From: Oceanospirillaceae bacterium | GTDB taxonomy: Bacteria; Pseudomonadota; Gammaproteobacteria; Pseudomonadales; Litoribrevibacteraceae | DNA length: 64,000 nucleotides | Assembly (NCBI GenBank): GCA_015665455.1 | Contig: JADFAD010000003.1 | Span: forward strand, 310,001-374,000 | Direction of reading: 5' to 3' | In this document: positions 16,096 through 25,337 of the stretch, piece by piece | How the letters are laid out: every line of letters starts with the position of its first letter | How positions within the stretch are numbered: the first letter of the stretch is position 1 | Notes under the pieces: generated by a model | What the model was told of the DNA's origin: nothing | The model's input: only the letters and a program-made list of their open reading frames with translations | Database searches by the model: none | Translations under genes and position numbers: made by a program

Positions 16096-17115
16096 TTACT
16101 TGCTGATCTTTGCACAATTTAACCGGTAGCCCGTAGGGGAAATACCTTTCCATCGACGAAAAGCTCTACTGAAATTCCTGTCGTCTTCATAACCTAAGAA
16201 ATACGAAATTTCTTTAATAGTCATCGTACTGCTGGATAAATACGTAATGGCTAGAGACTGCTTAACCTCTTCAACAATCAACCGATAAGAAGTCTCTTCA
16301 GCTACTAATCTGCGATGTAACGTTCTTGAGGTCATATTAAACAGAGATGCCATGACCGCCTGTGAAGGAAACTTCTCCGTAGTTTCTAATAGTTTCTGTT
16401 TAATTCGCCCTTTATACGACGCCTCATAGTTAAGTGATTTCAATTCATTTGCACAAAGCCGTTCAGCTTCAACATAAGCAGCCAAGTTAGCAAAGGGAAT
16501 TGGCTCATCCATAAACCTCTGAGGTATACGAAATGATGCCGAGACAGCATTAAATTCAAGAGTACATTCACTAAGATTACCGTATGGAAAATTCTTATGT
16601 CGCTCGTATGGGAAGCATAATGTCAGCTCTTTCTTTAGATTCGGCATCAGTTGGTCAAGTGCCGCTTTCAACGTCACAAGAATGGCATCAATGATAAATA
16701 CCTTTAGATCATTCAGAGGTGTTTTTTCCTCAAATTCAACCACAAACTCATTGTTACTAAGGTATGAGGTTAACTTCATTGGAGGCATCCGAATAGGCAC
16801 ATATTGCTCTATCAACTTCAAAGCAAACAACAAGTTCTCACTGTTCATTAGTGCATAACCTAAAACGCCATGAGACTGAATTGATAATCGATGTCCCACA
16901 AAAATTCCCAGTGCCGGATTTCCTGAATACCTAATAGCTCTTAAAACTAACTCTTGAAATAACTCAAAATCAATTGAAGTTTCCAGAAATGAAGCGTTAA
17001 TTTTTTTAAACCTAGTTCCTCTTAACCAAGTACGTTCATCAATCCCGAAATCATTCATACATTCAGACACAGCAAAAAGGTAGACACCGGGTACTTGTAT
17101 TTTACTAAGAATCAC
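16096..17115 (-). CDS. AraC-family regulator, probable activator of the monooxygenase operon
   Basis: 339 residues. The N-terminal 200 residues match the Arabinose_bd sensor domain (SHGVLGYALMNSENLLFALKLIEQYV). The C-terminal HTH_18 runs from about 255 (PSQAVMASLFNMTSRTLHRRLVAEETSYR) to DDRNFSRAFRRWKGISPTGYR. It is divergent from the reductase/monooxygenase pair. Regulators of this subgroup next to alkB-type genes typically sense alkanes, alcohols or fatty acids, so a role as its activator is likely but inferred. Confidence 0.87.
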   Translation of the reverse strand: MILSKIQVPGVYLFAVSECMNDFGIDERTWLRGTRFKKINASFLETSIDFELFQELVLRAIRYSGNPALGIFVGHRLSIQSHGVLGYALMNSENLLFALKLIEQYVPIRMPPMKLTSYLSNNEFVVEFEEKTPLNDLKVFIIDAILVTLKAALDQLMPNLKKELTLCFPYERHKNFPYGNLSECTLEFNAVSASFRIPQRFMDEPIPFANLAAYVEAERLCANELKSLNYEASYKGRIKQKLLETTEKFPSQAVMASLFNMTSRTLHRRLVAEETSYRLIVEEVKQSLAITYLSSSTMTIKEISYFLGYEDDRNFSRAFRRWKGISPTGYRLNCAKISK

Positions 17116-17294
17116 GTAATCGCCTTCTTAACCAACCAAATATTAAAGTCTAGAGGTTAGTCACTGGAGTGGCAAAAAATGCGCGTAAGTTGTCAAATAA
17201 TGAGCCTATATTGACAATAAATGCCCCTAAAGCATTCAACCAATCCCGTAACATGATTAACAGGTCACAAGAAGTAAAAAAGGAGCCTGTAATC

Positions 17295-18320
17295 ATGTTT
17301 TCACTTTTTAAAAGTGCCCCTTCAGCCATTCAAATAAATCAATCGGATGTAGGAATAAACTCAAAAGAAACCATTTTATCTGCAGCGTTACGACAGGGAA
17401 TTAACTTCCCTTACAGCTGTAAAGTAGGAGGTTGTGCGGCATGTAAATGTAAGTTAACCCGAGGAAAAGTTAAATCATTTACTGATGCCAGCTATTTGCT
17501 GACCGCTGATGAAGTTCAATCGGGGTATATATTAGCGTGCCAAAGCATCCCTAAATCATCTGATGTTGAAATTGAAGTTGATTTACACCGTGCTACAAAC
17601 CGACAAATACGAGGAAAAATCACCGCTCAAGTTAAATTAACGCATGACATTACAGCGCTGGAGTTGTGCTTAGACGAGGCCCCAGTCTATAAACCAGGTC
17701 AATATGCAATGCTTACTCTCGACCGATGTAAAGAAGTATCCAGAGCTTATTCTTATGCCTCAAAGCCCAACAATGAAACAAATACAGTACGCTTCTTTAT
17801 ACGCCATGTTCCAGGGGGGAAGCTATCAAGCCTCATCAACAATACAAACCTAGTAGACGAGACAGTTACTCTTGATAGCCCGATGGGCGATTTTTATCTT
17901 CGAAAGTCTGATAAACACATGCTTATGATTGCCGGTGGTAGCGGACTCGCCCCGATAGTCTCCATATTAGAAGACGCCAAAGAAAAGAATTGCAATCGCC
18001 CAGTTACAGTACTCTTAGGAGCTCGAACTCAAGCGGATATTTATTGTTTAAAGGAAATGGCTCACATATCAGAAACCTGGCCTAACACATTTGAATTTAT
18101 TCAAATCCTATCAGAGGAACCCCAAAACAGCTCATGGTCAGGGCTTCGAGGCTTCATGGATAAATACTTAGAACAATTCGTTACTGACCATTCACAAGTC
18201 TACCTTTGCGGCCCCCCTGTAATGATAGACAGCTGCGTAGACGCATTAATCACCCTAGGCATATCCGATAAAGAAATTTTTACTGATCGTTTTGTTTCAA
18301 ATTCCAATGTAACCAATTAA
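17295..18320 (+). CDS. 2Fe-2S / FAD electron-transfer reductase (XylA-like)
   Basis: 341 residues. Passes electrons from NAD(P)H through FAD and a 2Fe-2S centre to the membrane monooxygenase downstream. The plant-type ferredoxin domain has Cys42, 47, 50 and 82 (CKVGGCAACKC, LACQ). The FAD part shows RAYSYAS, and the nucleotide-binding part GGSGLAPIVSILED and YLCGPPVMID. The order matches xylene/p-cymene monooxygenase reductases. This ATG has AGGAG nine bases upstream and starts the ferredoxin fold exactly; the frame stays open to a GTG at 17169, but that extension looks non-coding. The next gene starts 20 bases after the stop. Confidence 0.88.
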   Translation: MFSLFKSAPSAIQINQSDVGINSKETILSAALRQGINFPYSCKVGGCAACKCKLTRGKVKSFTDASYLLTADEVQSGYILACQSIPKSSDVEIEVDLHRATNRQIRGKITAQVKLTHDITALELCLDEAPVYKPGQYAMLTLDRCKEVSRAYSYASKPNNETNTVRFFIRHVPGGKLSSLINNTNLVDETVTLDSPMGDFYLRKSDKHMLMIAGGSGLAPIVSILEDAKEKNCNRPVTVLLGARTQADIYCLKEMAHISETWPNTFEFIQILSEEPQNSSWSGLRGFMDKYLEQFVTDHSQVYLCGPPVMIDSCVDALITLGISDKEIFTDRFVSNSNVTN

Positions 18321-18340
18321 AAAAAGAAGAGGTTTACAGT

Positions 18341-19525
18341 ATGTTTTTTCATTATTTAAAATTTTTCTTATTTCACCTCATCGGAGCAACGGCGGCCTTC
18401 GCAATATTGATGGGGGGGAGTTACATTTCAATGGGGCTACTGGCCATATTAGTCATCTACATAATAGGAGATGCGATACTAGGTGACGATACGTCTACCC
18501 CTCGATTTAAGCATCCTATGGTTTTAACCGTTCAACTTTGGGTCGCGCTCCCTCTCCTTTCGTTCATTGTTTTTTCAGCAATATGGAGTGTAAGCTCAGG
18601 CGATCCATTAGGTTTTGGTTCAACAATAAGTAATATCACTGGCTACGATATTATTACTGCAAGAGACGACACTCATTGGCTCCATCACCTATCTACATTA
18701 GCCATTACGGGTCTGATGATTGGTATTATAGGAACAATAACCGCTCATGAACTTACCCATAGGACATGGGACCCTGTTTCTATGTTTGTTGGTCGATGGT
18801 TATTATCGTTCAGCTTCGACACCATATTCTCAATAGAGCATGTATATGGACACCACCGCTATGTATCAACCATAAACGATCCTGCAACGGCGCCAAGGGG
18901 CAGGAATGTATATTTCCATGTTTTAGCATCAACAATTAAAGGCAACATAAGTGCATGGCATCTAGAAAAAGAGCGTCTTTCAAAATTTGGAATCAGTCCA
19001 CTATCGATTAAAAACGGCGTCATTCGAGGCCATCTAATGAGCGTAATTTTAGTTCTTACTGCATTTGGGCTTGGAGGTCTTGAAGCAGGACTCTTCTTCA
19101 TCACTTGTGCTCTATGGGGAAAATCCTTACTTGAAATAGTTAACTATATGGAACATTACGGTATGGTTAGAAACCCTCAAGTGGCAGTACAACCTCGTCA
19201 CTCATGGAATACAAACAAACGAGTCAGTTCATGGGCCATGTTTAACTTAACACGGCATTCCCATCACCACGCAGACGGAAATGTCCCCTACCAGGATCTA
19301 AAGCCATACCCTGACGCGCCAATGATGATCAACGGGTACCTAACCACCATTGTTATTGCCCTTATTCCTCCGCTCTGGCATAGGTTAATGACACCAAAAG
19401 TACTCTCATGGGATCAAAAGTATGCCTCGAAAGAAGAACTCATTCTTGCCAAAGAAGCAAACATTCGAAGTGGCATCCCTAAGTTAATGAAGGCAAGTTC
19501 AAACCCTTTGTATAACAACAAATAA
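18341..19525 (+). CDS. AlkB/XylM-family membrane di-iron monooxygenase
   Basis: 394 residues. Hydroxylates alkyl groups at a membrane di-iron centre. The His clusters are all present: HELTHR from His136, EHVYGHHR at 166-173, NYMEHYG from 268, and RHSHHHAD from His306. Several membrane helices lie before and between them. NYMEHYG and EHxxGHH place it in the AlkB/XylM clade. Pairing with a fused ferredoxin-FAD reductase rather than rubredoxin recalls XylMA or CymA systems, so the substrate may be an alkyl-aromatic or terpene methyl group as well as an n-alkane. GAAGAGG precedes the ATG. Likely under the divergent AraC regulator. Confidence 0.88.
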   Translation: MFFHYLKFFLFHLIGATAAFAILMGGSYISMGLLAILVIYIIGDAILGDDTSTPRFKHPMVLTVQLWVALPLLSFIVFSAIWSVSSGDPLGFGSTISNITGYDIITARDDTHWLHHLSTLAITGLMIGIIGTITAHELTHRTWDPVSMFVGRWLLSFSFDTIFSIEHVYGHHRYVSTINDPATAPRGRNVYFHVLASTIKGNISAWHLEKERLSKFGISPLSIKNGVIRGHLMSVILVLTAFGLGGLEAGLFFITCALWGKSLLEIVNYMEHYGMVRNPQVAVQPRHSWNTNKRVSSWAMFNLTRHSHHHADGNVPYQDLKPYPDAPMMINGYLTTIVIALIPPLWHRLMTPKVLSWDQKYASKEELILAKEANIRSGIPKLMKASSNPLYNNK

Positions 19526-19542
19526 AACAAACATTCGGATCA

Positions 19543-19566
19543 AGCACCCTGATTTCAGGGTGCTTT
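19543..19566 (+). terminator. terminator of the monooxygenase operon
   Basis: AGCACCCTGA pairs with TCAGGGTGCT around a very short loop and is followed by TTT, 18 bases after the monooxygenase stop. Confidence 0.75.
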
Positions 19567-19895
19567 CACATCAAGATGATTGCACGCCAATGAACGCCCC
19601 CTTACTTCAAATTACTGCTCCCAGAACACCAAAAATTGTTCAAACACGACCACTTATCAACAGAAATTATTACTTCACCCCCCTATTTGGGGGATACCTT
19701 TTCAATCTGTACCGTTGCAATATTCCCGCACTGCTCAACGCCAAGTATCAATAATGCATTCACATTAAAGGTATTAAAACGTGGTCCAGGTGACGTAACC
19801 ATGAGGCATTGAGTAAGTAACCCAAACTCAAAATATCGCTTTTGAACAGTAATGTTTAGATATACCTGAGAATAAAAATAATTAAAGGAAAGAAC
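19567..19895. other. intergenic region before the lipase
   Basis: Two short overlapping frames here have no ribosome binding sites and no recognisable content. The final 40 bases are AT-rich and end in AAAGGAAAG, the lipase ribosome site. A promoter is likely here, but no clean -35/-10 pair was found. Confidence 0.4.
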
Positions 19896-20837
19896 ATGAA
19901 CATATCAAAAATTAAGCGTTTTATGGTTGGTCTTGTCATATCGACGGCATCATTTTACAGTGCTCAAGCCCTTGCAGGAGATGAATACAAAACCAAGCAC
20001 CCCATTGTGTTAGTTCATGGGGTAGCAGGTTTTGACTCCATTTTTGGCATAGATTACTTTTACGGCGTACGTAACGCATTAAAAAAGAAAGGCGCTACCG
20101 TTTACACGCCCAATGTAACGGCTTGGGAAGATGCTTATGATCGAGGCCAGCAATTGATTGAGTATCTAGAAAACTTACAAGCATCCCTAGGCAATGATGT
20201 TAAGTTTAACTTGATAGGCCATAGCCTTGGTGGGCCTACTGTTCGTTATGCTGCTGAAGTTGGAGGCTCTGATCTCGTCGCTTCAGCAACCACAGTCAAC
20301 GCCGTTAATTTTGGTTCAGACGTCGCTGATGTCGCGTTTGAAATTATACCCGTAGACGGTGGCGCAGCAGCGTTTCTCGATACCGCACTGAGCTTGATGG
20401 GAAACATCACAGACGCATTATCCGGTAATCCTGAATACGCGAACAATGCAATGGATGCCGCGACGTTTATGACGACACCTCGTTCAACGGAATTTAATAA
20501 TCAATTCTCGAACGGTAAGCCGACATCGAGATGTGGCAGTGGACAAACCACCGTTGATGGCGTGAACTACTACTCCTGGGGTGGCGACATGGCGTTCACA
20601 AACATTCTTGATATATCTGACCCATTCCTAATATTTACCGGTGCAGTAATCAATGGAAGCAATGATGGCCTTGTTGAGCGCTGCGACCAACACTGGGGGA
20701 ACGTTATCAGTACCAAATACAATCTAAACCACATGGACGCTGTAAATCACATCTTTGGTATCCATCACATATTTGAAACTGATCCCCTGACGTTATACAA
20801 AAATCACGCCGTTCGCTTAAAGTCAGCCGGCTTATAA
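19896..20837 (+). CDS. lip: secreted triacylglycerol lipase, family I
   Basis: 313 residues. Hydrolyses long-chain triglycerides outside the cell. The signal peptide ends at about ALAG. The catalytic triad is Ser110 (GHSLGG), Asp257 (NDGLVERC) and His279 (NHMDAVN). HPIVLVHGVAGFD forms the oxyanion-hole strand. Two cysteines (SRCGSG and VERCDQ) can make the disulfide seen in Pseudomonas/Burkholderia lipases. Family I.1/I.2 lipases need a dedicated foldase, and that gene follows directly. Secretion by a type II system is expected. Confidence 0.93.
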   Translation: MNISKIKRFMVGLVISTASFYSAQALAGDEYKTKHPIVLVHGVAGFDSIFGIDYFYGVRNALKKKGATVYTPNVTAWEDAYDRGQQLIEYLENLQASLGNDVKFNLIGHSLGGPTVRYAAEVGGSDLVASATTVNAVNFGSDVADVAFEIIPVDGGAAAFLDTALSLMGNITDALSGNPEYANNAMDAATFMTTPRSTEFNNQFSNGKPTSRCGSGQTTVDGVNYYSWGGDMAFTNILDISDPFLIFTGAVINGSNDGLVERCDQHWGNVISTKYNLNHMDAVNHIFGIHHIFETDPLTLYKNHAVRLKSAGL

Positions 20838-20950
20838 ACGAATAACCGTCCAATAACGGAATGGAAGCTTCGGCGGTACCTGTACCTCACTCACCGTCGG
20901 AGCGTCTCTATGGAATTAATGCATCGTATACATTTTGCCAAGGTTTACAG

Positions 20951-22072
20951 ATGAAAATAACAACAATAAAAAAACTGCGCTCTATTTTAGGTTTCACTAT
21001 CGCCTCCGTTGCGCTTGTAACCTATTGGGTACTAGATTCGGCTAACTCACCAACCACCCATGCAGTCACTCAAACAGCCAGTACAAATCACAGCGGTGAA
21101 TCCATGTTTGGAGCACTTAAACAAGATGCACATAACGATGATTTAAAAAGCTCTAAATTAGAAAATGAAACACTTGGGTATGTATCCAAGTACGGAAAAC
21201 TCCCTCCATCATTAAATGGAACCCTACTCGATATTAAAATAGAGACCGATGAATACGGCCATTTGATCATTACTGAAGATATTAAATACTTATTCGATTA
21301 TTTTCTTTCTACCAACACCGAAGAAGACATTGATACCATCATCTTACGAACCAATGAGTATCTAGAATACAAACTCGACGAACCCGCTCTGAGCGAATCG
21401 AAACTAATTCTTACTCAATACATTCAACTAAAATCCAGTTTGTTTGGTTTAGAACAAGCATTAAATCAAGAGCAATCAAGCCTCATGGGCGCTTTGCAAT
21501 CCGGTAATTTACAATCAGGCAATCAATACTTGGAATTCCTTAAAGATAGATTAAGCCGACGTAACGCATTAAGAGCAGAACACCTATCGCCGCAAGTTCA
21601 TGATGTATTCTATAAAGCAGAAGAAAACTACGATGAATACACATTCTCCCGACTATCAATAACATCCGACAAGTCTCTGACCGACGAAGAGAAACAACAA
21701 CAGTTGAATGACATCACGCTTATGCTTTCTGAAGAAGTCAGAGCGAGTATGAAAGAAAGCCAGATCATTGATGAACTAACAACGAAGACATCTGAATTAC
21801 TCGATAACGGTGGCGATGATCAACAAGTATATGAACTGCGCCGCGACATGTTTGGTGAACAAGCTGCCCAGCGTTTTGATCAGTTGGATCAAAAACGCGC
21901 CCAATGGCAAACTCGTATGAACAACTACATTCAAGAACGAGACTTCATCTTAAACACCAAAGGCTTAGCTCAAGATGAGATTCAAGAACAAGTAAATGCC
22001 TTACGAGAAACGCACTTTGAAAAAAGAGAACACATTAAAGTCAAAGTATTCGAAAAACGAGCAGAAGCTTAA
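20951..22072 (+). CDS. lifO: lipase-specific foldase (Lif)
   Basis: 373 residues. A membrane-anchored periplasmic steric chaperone that folds the lipase. It has an N-terminal transmembrane anchor at about 10-28 (LGFTIASVALVTYWVL), then a variable linker, then the Lif motif region DIKYLFDYFLSTNTEED near 115, matching the RxxFDYxLS signature. The rest is helical, with QMREL-like repeats rich in Gln, Glu and Arg. The ATG is chosen because AAGG lies seven bases upstream and the anchor starts there; a longer in-frame extension lacks both. It follows the lipase by 113 bases as a second operon gene. Confidence 0.92.
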   Translation: MKITTIKKLRSILGFTIASVALVTYWVLDSANSPTTHAVTQTASTNHSGESMFGALKQDAHNDDLKSSKLENETLGYVSKYGKLPPSLNGTLLDIKIETDEYGHLIITEDIKYLFDYFLSTNTEEDIDTIILRTNEYLEYKLDEPALSESKLILTQYIQLKSSLFGLEQALNQEQSSLMGALQSGNLQSGNQYLEFLKDRLSRRNALRAEHLSPQVHDVFYKAEENYDEYTFSRLSITSDKSLTDEEKQQQLNDITLMLSEEVRASMKESQIIDELTTKTSELLDNGGDDQQVYELRRDMFGEQAAQRFDQLDQKRAQWQTRMNNYIQERDFILNTKGLAQDEIQEQVNALRETHFEKREHIKVKVFEKRAEA

Positions 22073-22110
22073 CGAACAAACCCTAGAAATCTCAATTGTA
22101 AACGGATGGG

Positions 22111-22137
22111 AAAAAGCTCAGATTGAAGTGTCTGAGC
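22111..22137 (-). terminator. terminator on the minus strand
   Basis: GCTCAGA and TCTGAGC pair with an 8-base loop. Read on the minus strand the stem is followed by TTTTT, so it can end transcripts coming from the small gene at 22304-22696. On the plus strand it lies 44 bases after the foldase stop. Confidence 0.6.
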
Positions 22138-22303
22138 CAAAATAGAAAACAGTGTAACTGCCTATCAATAATGGCTAAGCATAGACAAACACTTCTTAAC
22201 AAGCTGAGAACCATCTGCTTCTACACCATAATAAACGGACTGCTTTTTTGTCGAACATTACGGAAAAGGTAACAATTTCCCCAAGTTTAGTAAGACACTC
22301 TCG

Positions 22304-22696
22304 TTATGTAACGCTTTCTTGGGCAACAACCACACAGCCTATATTGTTCCATTCCCGAGCATAGCCATTAATAAAAGTTAACTGGCCATACTCATCCATA
22401 TCACTAGTACGACCTGTTAAATAAATCCACTTTTTATAGAGTTGATCAAATTTTATTTCATTCATTTCTGGAAATTTTAAGCCAGACAAATCATAAACTT
22501 TGTCGAAATATCTATTAGCTTCAAGATTGTATACATTTTTGGGAGCCATTCTTAATAGCTCTAGTAAACATATGAGATCTTCCTCGCCTCTTAGGCAGAC
22601 ACTATAGAAGTCCATATCTTGTTCCATGAACGCATCAGAAGATTCAAACAAGTCCAATTCAAATTCAGGCATAACAGTAAACAAGTAATGCCTCAT
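22304..22696 (-). CDS. hypothetical acidic 130-residue protein
   Basis: I do not recognise this protein. The start is set by AAAGGAG eight bases upstream of the ATG that encodes MRHYLFTVMPEFELD; an upstream in-frame ATG has no such site. It is cytoplasmic by composition, acidic, rich in aromatic residues, and without membrane segments or a signal peptide. Size and composition recall orphan immunity or SMI1-like proteins, but no motif shows it. It stands alone between the lipase operon and the cupin/SDR operon. Confidence 0.6.
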   Translation of the reverse strand: MRHYLFTVMPEFELDLFESSDAFMEQDMDFYSVCLRGEEDLICLLELLRMAPKNVYNLEANRYFDKVYDLSGLKFPEMNEIKFDQLYKKWIYLTGRTSDMDEYGQLTFINGYAREWNNIGCVVVAQESVT

Positions 22697-22922
22697 ACCT
22701 GAAACTCCTTTATCACATAACAAAGACATGGACGGACCAAGTCGGTCCATCCATTAATTCATATACTTCTTTGAGAGTTTTTATTAACCCAACTCTATCA
22801 AGGCTTTTCATAAATGCCAATGAGATTCCTAACTCACCATAGCACCAGCTTCACCCGTATCACTCCCAGAAATGTAATGCATCCTGGATTCAAGCAATAT
22901 CCACAAACTCTAGCGGGAACAC

Positions 22923-23573
22923 CTACCTAGGTAGATGCCCCGTTTTAACCAGTATTACTGTTTCCTCTTTCACAAAAGGATGGTGTTCGCTCATATGTGG
23001 GCTTCGTATCCAGCTGTTTTTAGGGTACGCCCCATGTTCATCTCTAAACTCACCCGACAACACCAATATTTCTTCCCCGCCAAAATGACGGTGGGGTTGG
23101 AATATTTCATTGGCAGGCCATTTCACCAAGGCCACATGTTCATGCTCAAACTCGTGCAGAGGCATGACTTGCAAACCTCCAATACCAGATAACCATTCCG
23201 CTTTAGTGGTATCAATACGCAGTTGCGCAGAGTCATTCTGATCGAACTGATTCAACTTAACAAAAATCGTACAGCCTTCTTTACTGAACGGTGTATGAAA
23301 ACTGCCCGGCGGGTTACGAATGTAAGTGCCCTGCCCGTAATCACCCGTTTCGTCAGAGAATACACCCTCTAAGACAAAGATCTCTTCACCCATGGGGTGT
23401 TTATGAGCGCTAAAGCTTGAACCTTTCTCGTAGCGAACAATGCTGGTTACATGACCTACATCTTCATCCGAGCGAGCCAGCGGCTTACGCAACACCCCCG
23501 CAGATGGGCTGGAAATCCAGCCCATGCTGTCGGAATCTATGACGACTCGTTGTTCAAAGTCCAGATTCAACAT
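22923..23573 (-). CDS. double-cupin (ChrR-like) protein
   Basis: 216 residues with two cupin folds. The first (about 40-110) has SAHKHPMGEEIFVLEG and PPGSFHTPF. The second (about 150-215) has QPHRHFGGEEILVLSGEF and SPHMSEHHPF. Each keeps the HxH..E...H metal ligands. This is the cupin_7/ChrR type, fused here as a tandem without the anti-sigma zinc domain. It may be a dioxygenase or a ligand-binding protein; the substrate is not evident. It begins three bases after the SDR stop and is second in that operon. Confidence 0.82.
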   Translation of the reverse strand: MLNLDFEQRVVIDSDSMGWISSPSAGVLRKPLARSDEDVGHVTSIVRYEKGSSFSAHKHPMGEEIFVLEGVFSDETGDYGQGTYIRNPPGSFHTPFSKEGCTIFVKLNQFDQNDSAQLRIDTTKAEWLSGIGGLQVMPLHEFEHEHVALVKWPANEIFQPHRHFGGEEILVLSGEFRDEHGAYPKNSWIRSPHMSEHHPFVKEETVILVKTGHLPR

Positions 23574-23576
23574 ACT

Positions 23577-24344
23577 TTAATTCCTTCCTGCTATAACCCC
23601 ACCGTCTACATCCCAAATGGCACCCGTCACCCATTCTGATTTGTCAGACAGTAAGAAACTGATGGATTCTGCAATTTCATCGGCACGGCCTACACGACCA
23701 ATAGGATGGAAGTCATTAAACCCTTCCAGTGCCTCATCGACTTCCGAGGGATCAATGAAGGCTTCATAAATTGGCGTTTTAACCACTGCGGGTGATACTG
23801 CATTGACTCGTATACCGTGTTCAGCTAACTCCATGGCCATATGTTGAGTCAGTGCATGCAGCCCTGCTTTCGCCATTGAATATGCCGAAGAAGGCGTAGC
23901 TTTAATCGCTTGCTTCGCCCACATGGACCCAATATTCACGATGTTGCCACCGCCGTTGCGCGTCATATTCGCGGCAACCGCCTGAGAAATCGTAAACGTT
24001 GCTTTGTTCAGACTCATGTACGTTTCGTAATCATCCTCTGTATGATCGATAAAAGGTTTGGGACTAAAATAACCCGCAGCATTAACTAAGTAGCCGATGT
24101 TTGTATTCGGTTCATTAATAAAATCCAGAACTTTTTGGACGCTTTCTTTTCTATAAAGATTAGCTTGTATGGCAGAAGCATGACCAATGGTTTGCAGTTC
24201 TTCCAATGCATTGGCTAATTTGGTTTCGTTATTACCAACGATGACAACGTCAACATTGTTAATGACTAACTTTTTAGCGGTCTCAAAACCCATACCGCTT
24301 GATCCACCAACAATTAACGCAACGCCTGTTTTATTAAAATTCAT
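23577..24344 (-). CDS. short-chain dehydrogenase/reductase (SDR)
   Basis: 255 residues. NAD(P)-dependent oxidoreductase of the classical SDR type: the cofactor loop is [11 protein letters not shown], then NAAGYFSP, the catalytic Ser region [17 protein letters not shown] with catalytic Tyr and Lys, and [12 protein letters not shown]. The ATG at 24344 is chosen, with AGAGGA eight bases upstream; a GTG two codons earlier is a poorer start. It leads a two-gene operon with the cupin protein. The divergent HxlR regulator 122 bases away suggests induction by a redox or electrophile signal. Substrate unknown. Confidence 0.87.
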   Translation of the reverse strand: MNFNKTGVALIVGGSSGMGFETAKKLVINNVDVVIVGNNETKLANALEELQTIGHASAIQANLYRKESVQKVLDFINEPNTNIGYLVNAAGYFSPKPFIDHTEDDYETYMSLNKATFTISQAVAANMTRNGGGNIVNIGSMWAKQAIKATPSSAYSMAKAGLHALTQHMAMELAEHGIRVNAVSPAVVKTPIYEAFIDPSEVDEALEGFNDFHPIGRVGRADEIAESISFLLSDKSEWVTGAIWDVDGGVIAGRN

Positions 24345-24466
24345 GATCACTTTCCTCTTTGCTTGGAAGCTCTACTTCGTGAGTTGATGTGGTAATCTTA
24401 AGAGCGAAAGATCGGCCTGAAAACCAGGCACAAATTGGTTAGGTAGGAACTTTTTGGTACATCTTT

Positions 24467-24826
24467 ATGAAAACTAACGAAAAAATAATTGAAAGAAAAT
24501 TAGCACCCACCAAATCAGCTCGTATGGTGGAAACCATTTACGGCTGTAAATGGTCTTTAACGGTTTACCAATTAATTGCCAACGGAGTCAATCGTCCGGG
24601 TGAAATGGTTCGAAATGTAGAAGGCTTAACCACGAAGGTGCTGAACAGTTGCTTAAAGAAGAACTCTGAGTTTGGCATTTTAGAAAGGATTGCTTACAAC
24701 GAGCTTCCACCAAGAGTGGAATATAAGGTCACCGAATTCGGTACTAAATTCATTCGTATTTTAGATGAGATAGAAAAGCTGCAAGACGAAATCAATGATG
24801 AGATAAACCTAGAGTCAGCCCGTTAA
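24467..24826 (+). CDS. HxlR-family transcriptional regulator
   Basis: 119 residues. The winged-helix HxlR fold is clear: GCKWSLTVYQLIANGVNRPGEM, then VEGLTTKVLNSCLKKNSEFGILER, then PRVEYKVTEFGTKF. Members such as HypR and YodB sense reactive carbonyls or oxidants through cysteines. Two cysteines are present here (GCKW and SCLKK). It is divergent from the SDR/cupin operon and probably regulates it. Its stop lies four bases from the end of the convergent next gene. Confidence 0.87.
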   Translation: MKTNEKIIERKLAPTKSARMVETIYGCKWSLTVYQLIANGVNRPGEMVRNVEGLTTKVLNSCLKKNSEFGILERIAYNELPPRVEYKVTEFGTKFIRILDEIEKLQDEINDEINLESAR

Positions 24827-24829
24827 CCG

Positions 24830-25201
24830 TTATTTACTCAAAGTACTCAACCAAGCCAAAGCATCAACTTCATTGCGAAACACATCGAAAACAGAGGATG
24901 ACGTTATATGACTTCTAACGATCCTTTCTTGAACATAGTTAGTAATAACAATGGCGGTTGCTTTGCATCCATGACTTTCGGCCCAAGTATAAATACTCGG
25001 CAATTGGGCCATCGATTCAGGCACACCCAAGGTGTCCCCCCAAACCTCCAGCCTTAACCAAGCGGGTTTATTCGAATCTAACACGAACTGTCGAAAAAGA
25101 GTAAAGGCAGCCATAGTGCCTTCTTCATTAAAGGCGCCTTGCGGACGAAGGATAAGTACATCCCCCTGCCATTCAAGCGCCAGTTCCCCATGTTCTAACA
25201 T
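24830..25201 (-). CDS. STAS/SpoIIAA-like domain protein
   Basis: 123 residues, a single small domain. GELALEWQGDVLILRPQGAFNEEG begins like a STAS domain, and a central AWLRLEVWGDTLGVPESM plus ESHGCKATAIVITNYVQERIV fits the alternating beta-alpha pattern of SpoIIAA/MlaB-like proteins found in marine gammaproteobacteria. Role unknown. It has no obvious partner beside it and is not in an operon. Confidence 0.6.
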   Translation of the reverse strand: MLEHGELALEWQGDVLILRPQGAFNEEGTMAAFTLFRQFVLDSNKPAWLRLEVWGDTLGVPESMAQLPSIYTWAESHGCKATAIVITNYVQERIVRSHITSSSVFDVFRNEVDALAWLSTLSK

Positions 25202-25337
25202 GCGATACCGTCACGTTAAATAAAGTCACCAGTTTGTCGATATAACCACCGTGATCCAATACATAGGAATATTAGACTAAATAACGAAGTATTAAAGTAA
25301 GTGACCTATGTATCAAAGCATAGATGTAAAAACAGAC

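Noticed and set aside
17169-17294. Upstream GTG start of the reductase gene
   Set aside because: The extension has no ferredoxin-like content, while AGGAG sits correctly before the ATG at 17295.
19560-19768. Two overlapping short frames in the monooxygenase-lipase gap
   Set aside because: They overlap each other and the terminator, lack ribosome sites and have no family resemblance.
20861-20950. Longer frame of the lipase foldase
   Set aside because: The N-terminal extension lacks an anchor or ribosome site; the membrane anchor begins right after the ATG at 20951.
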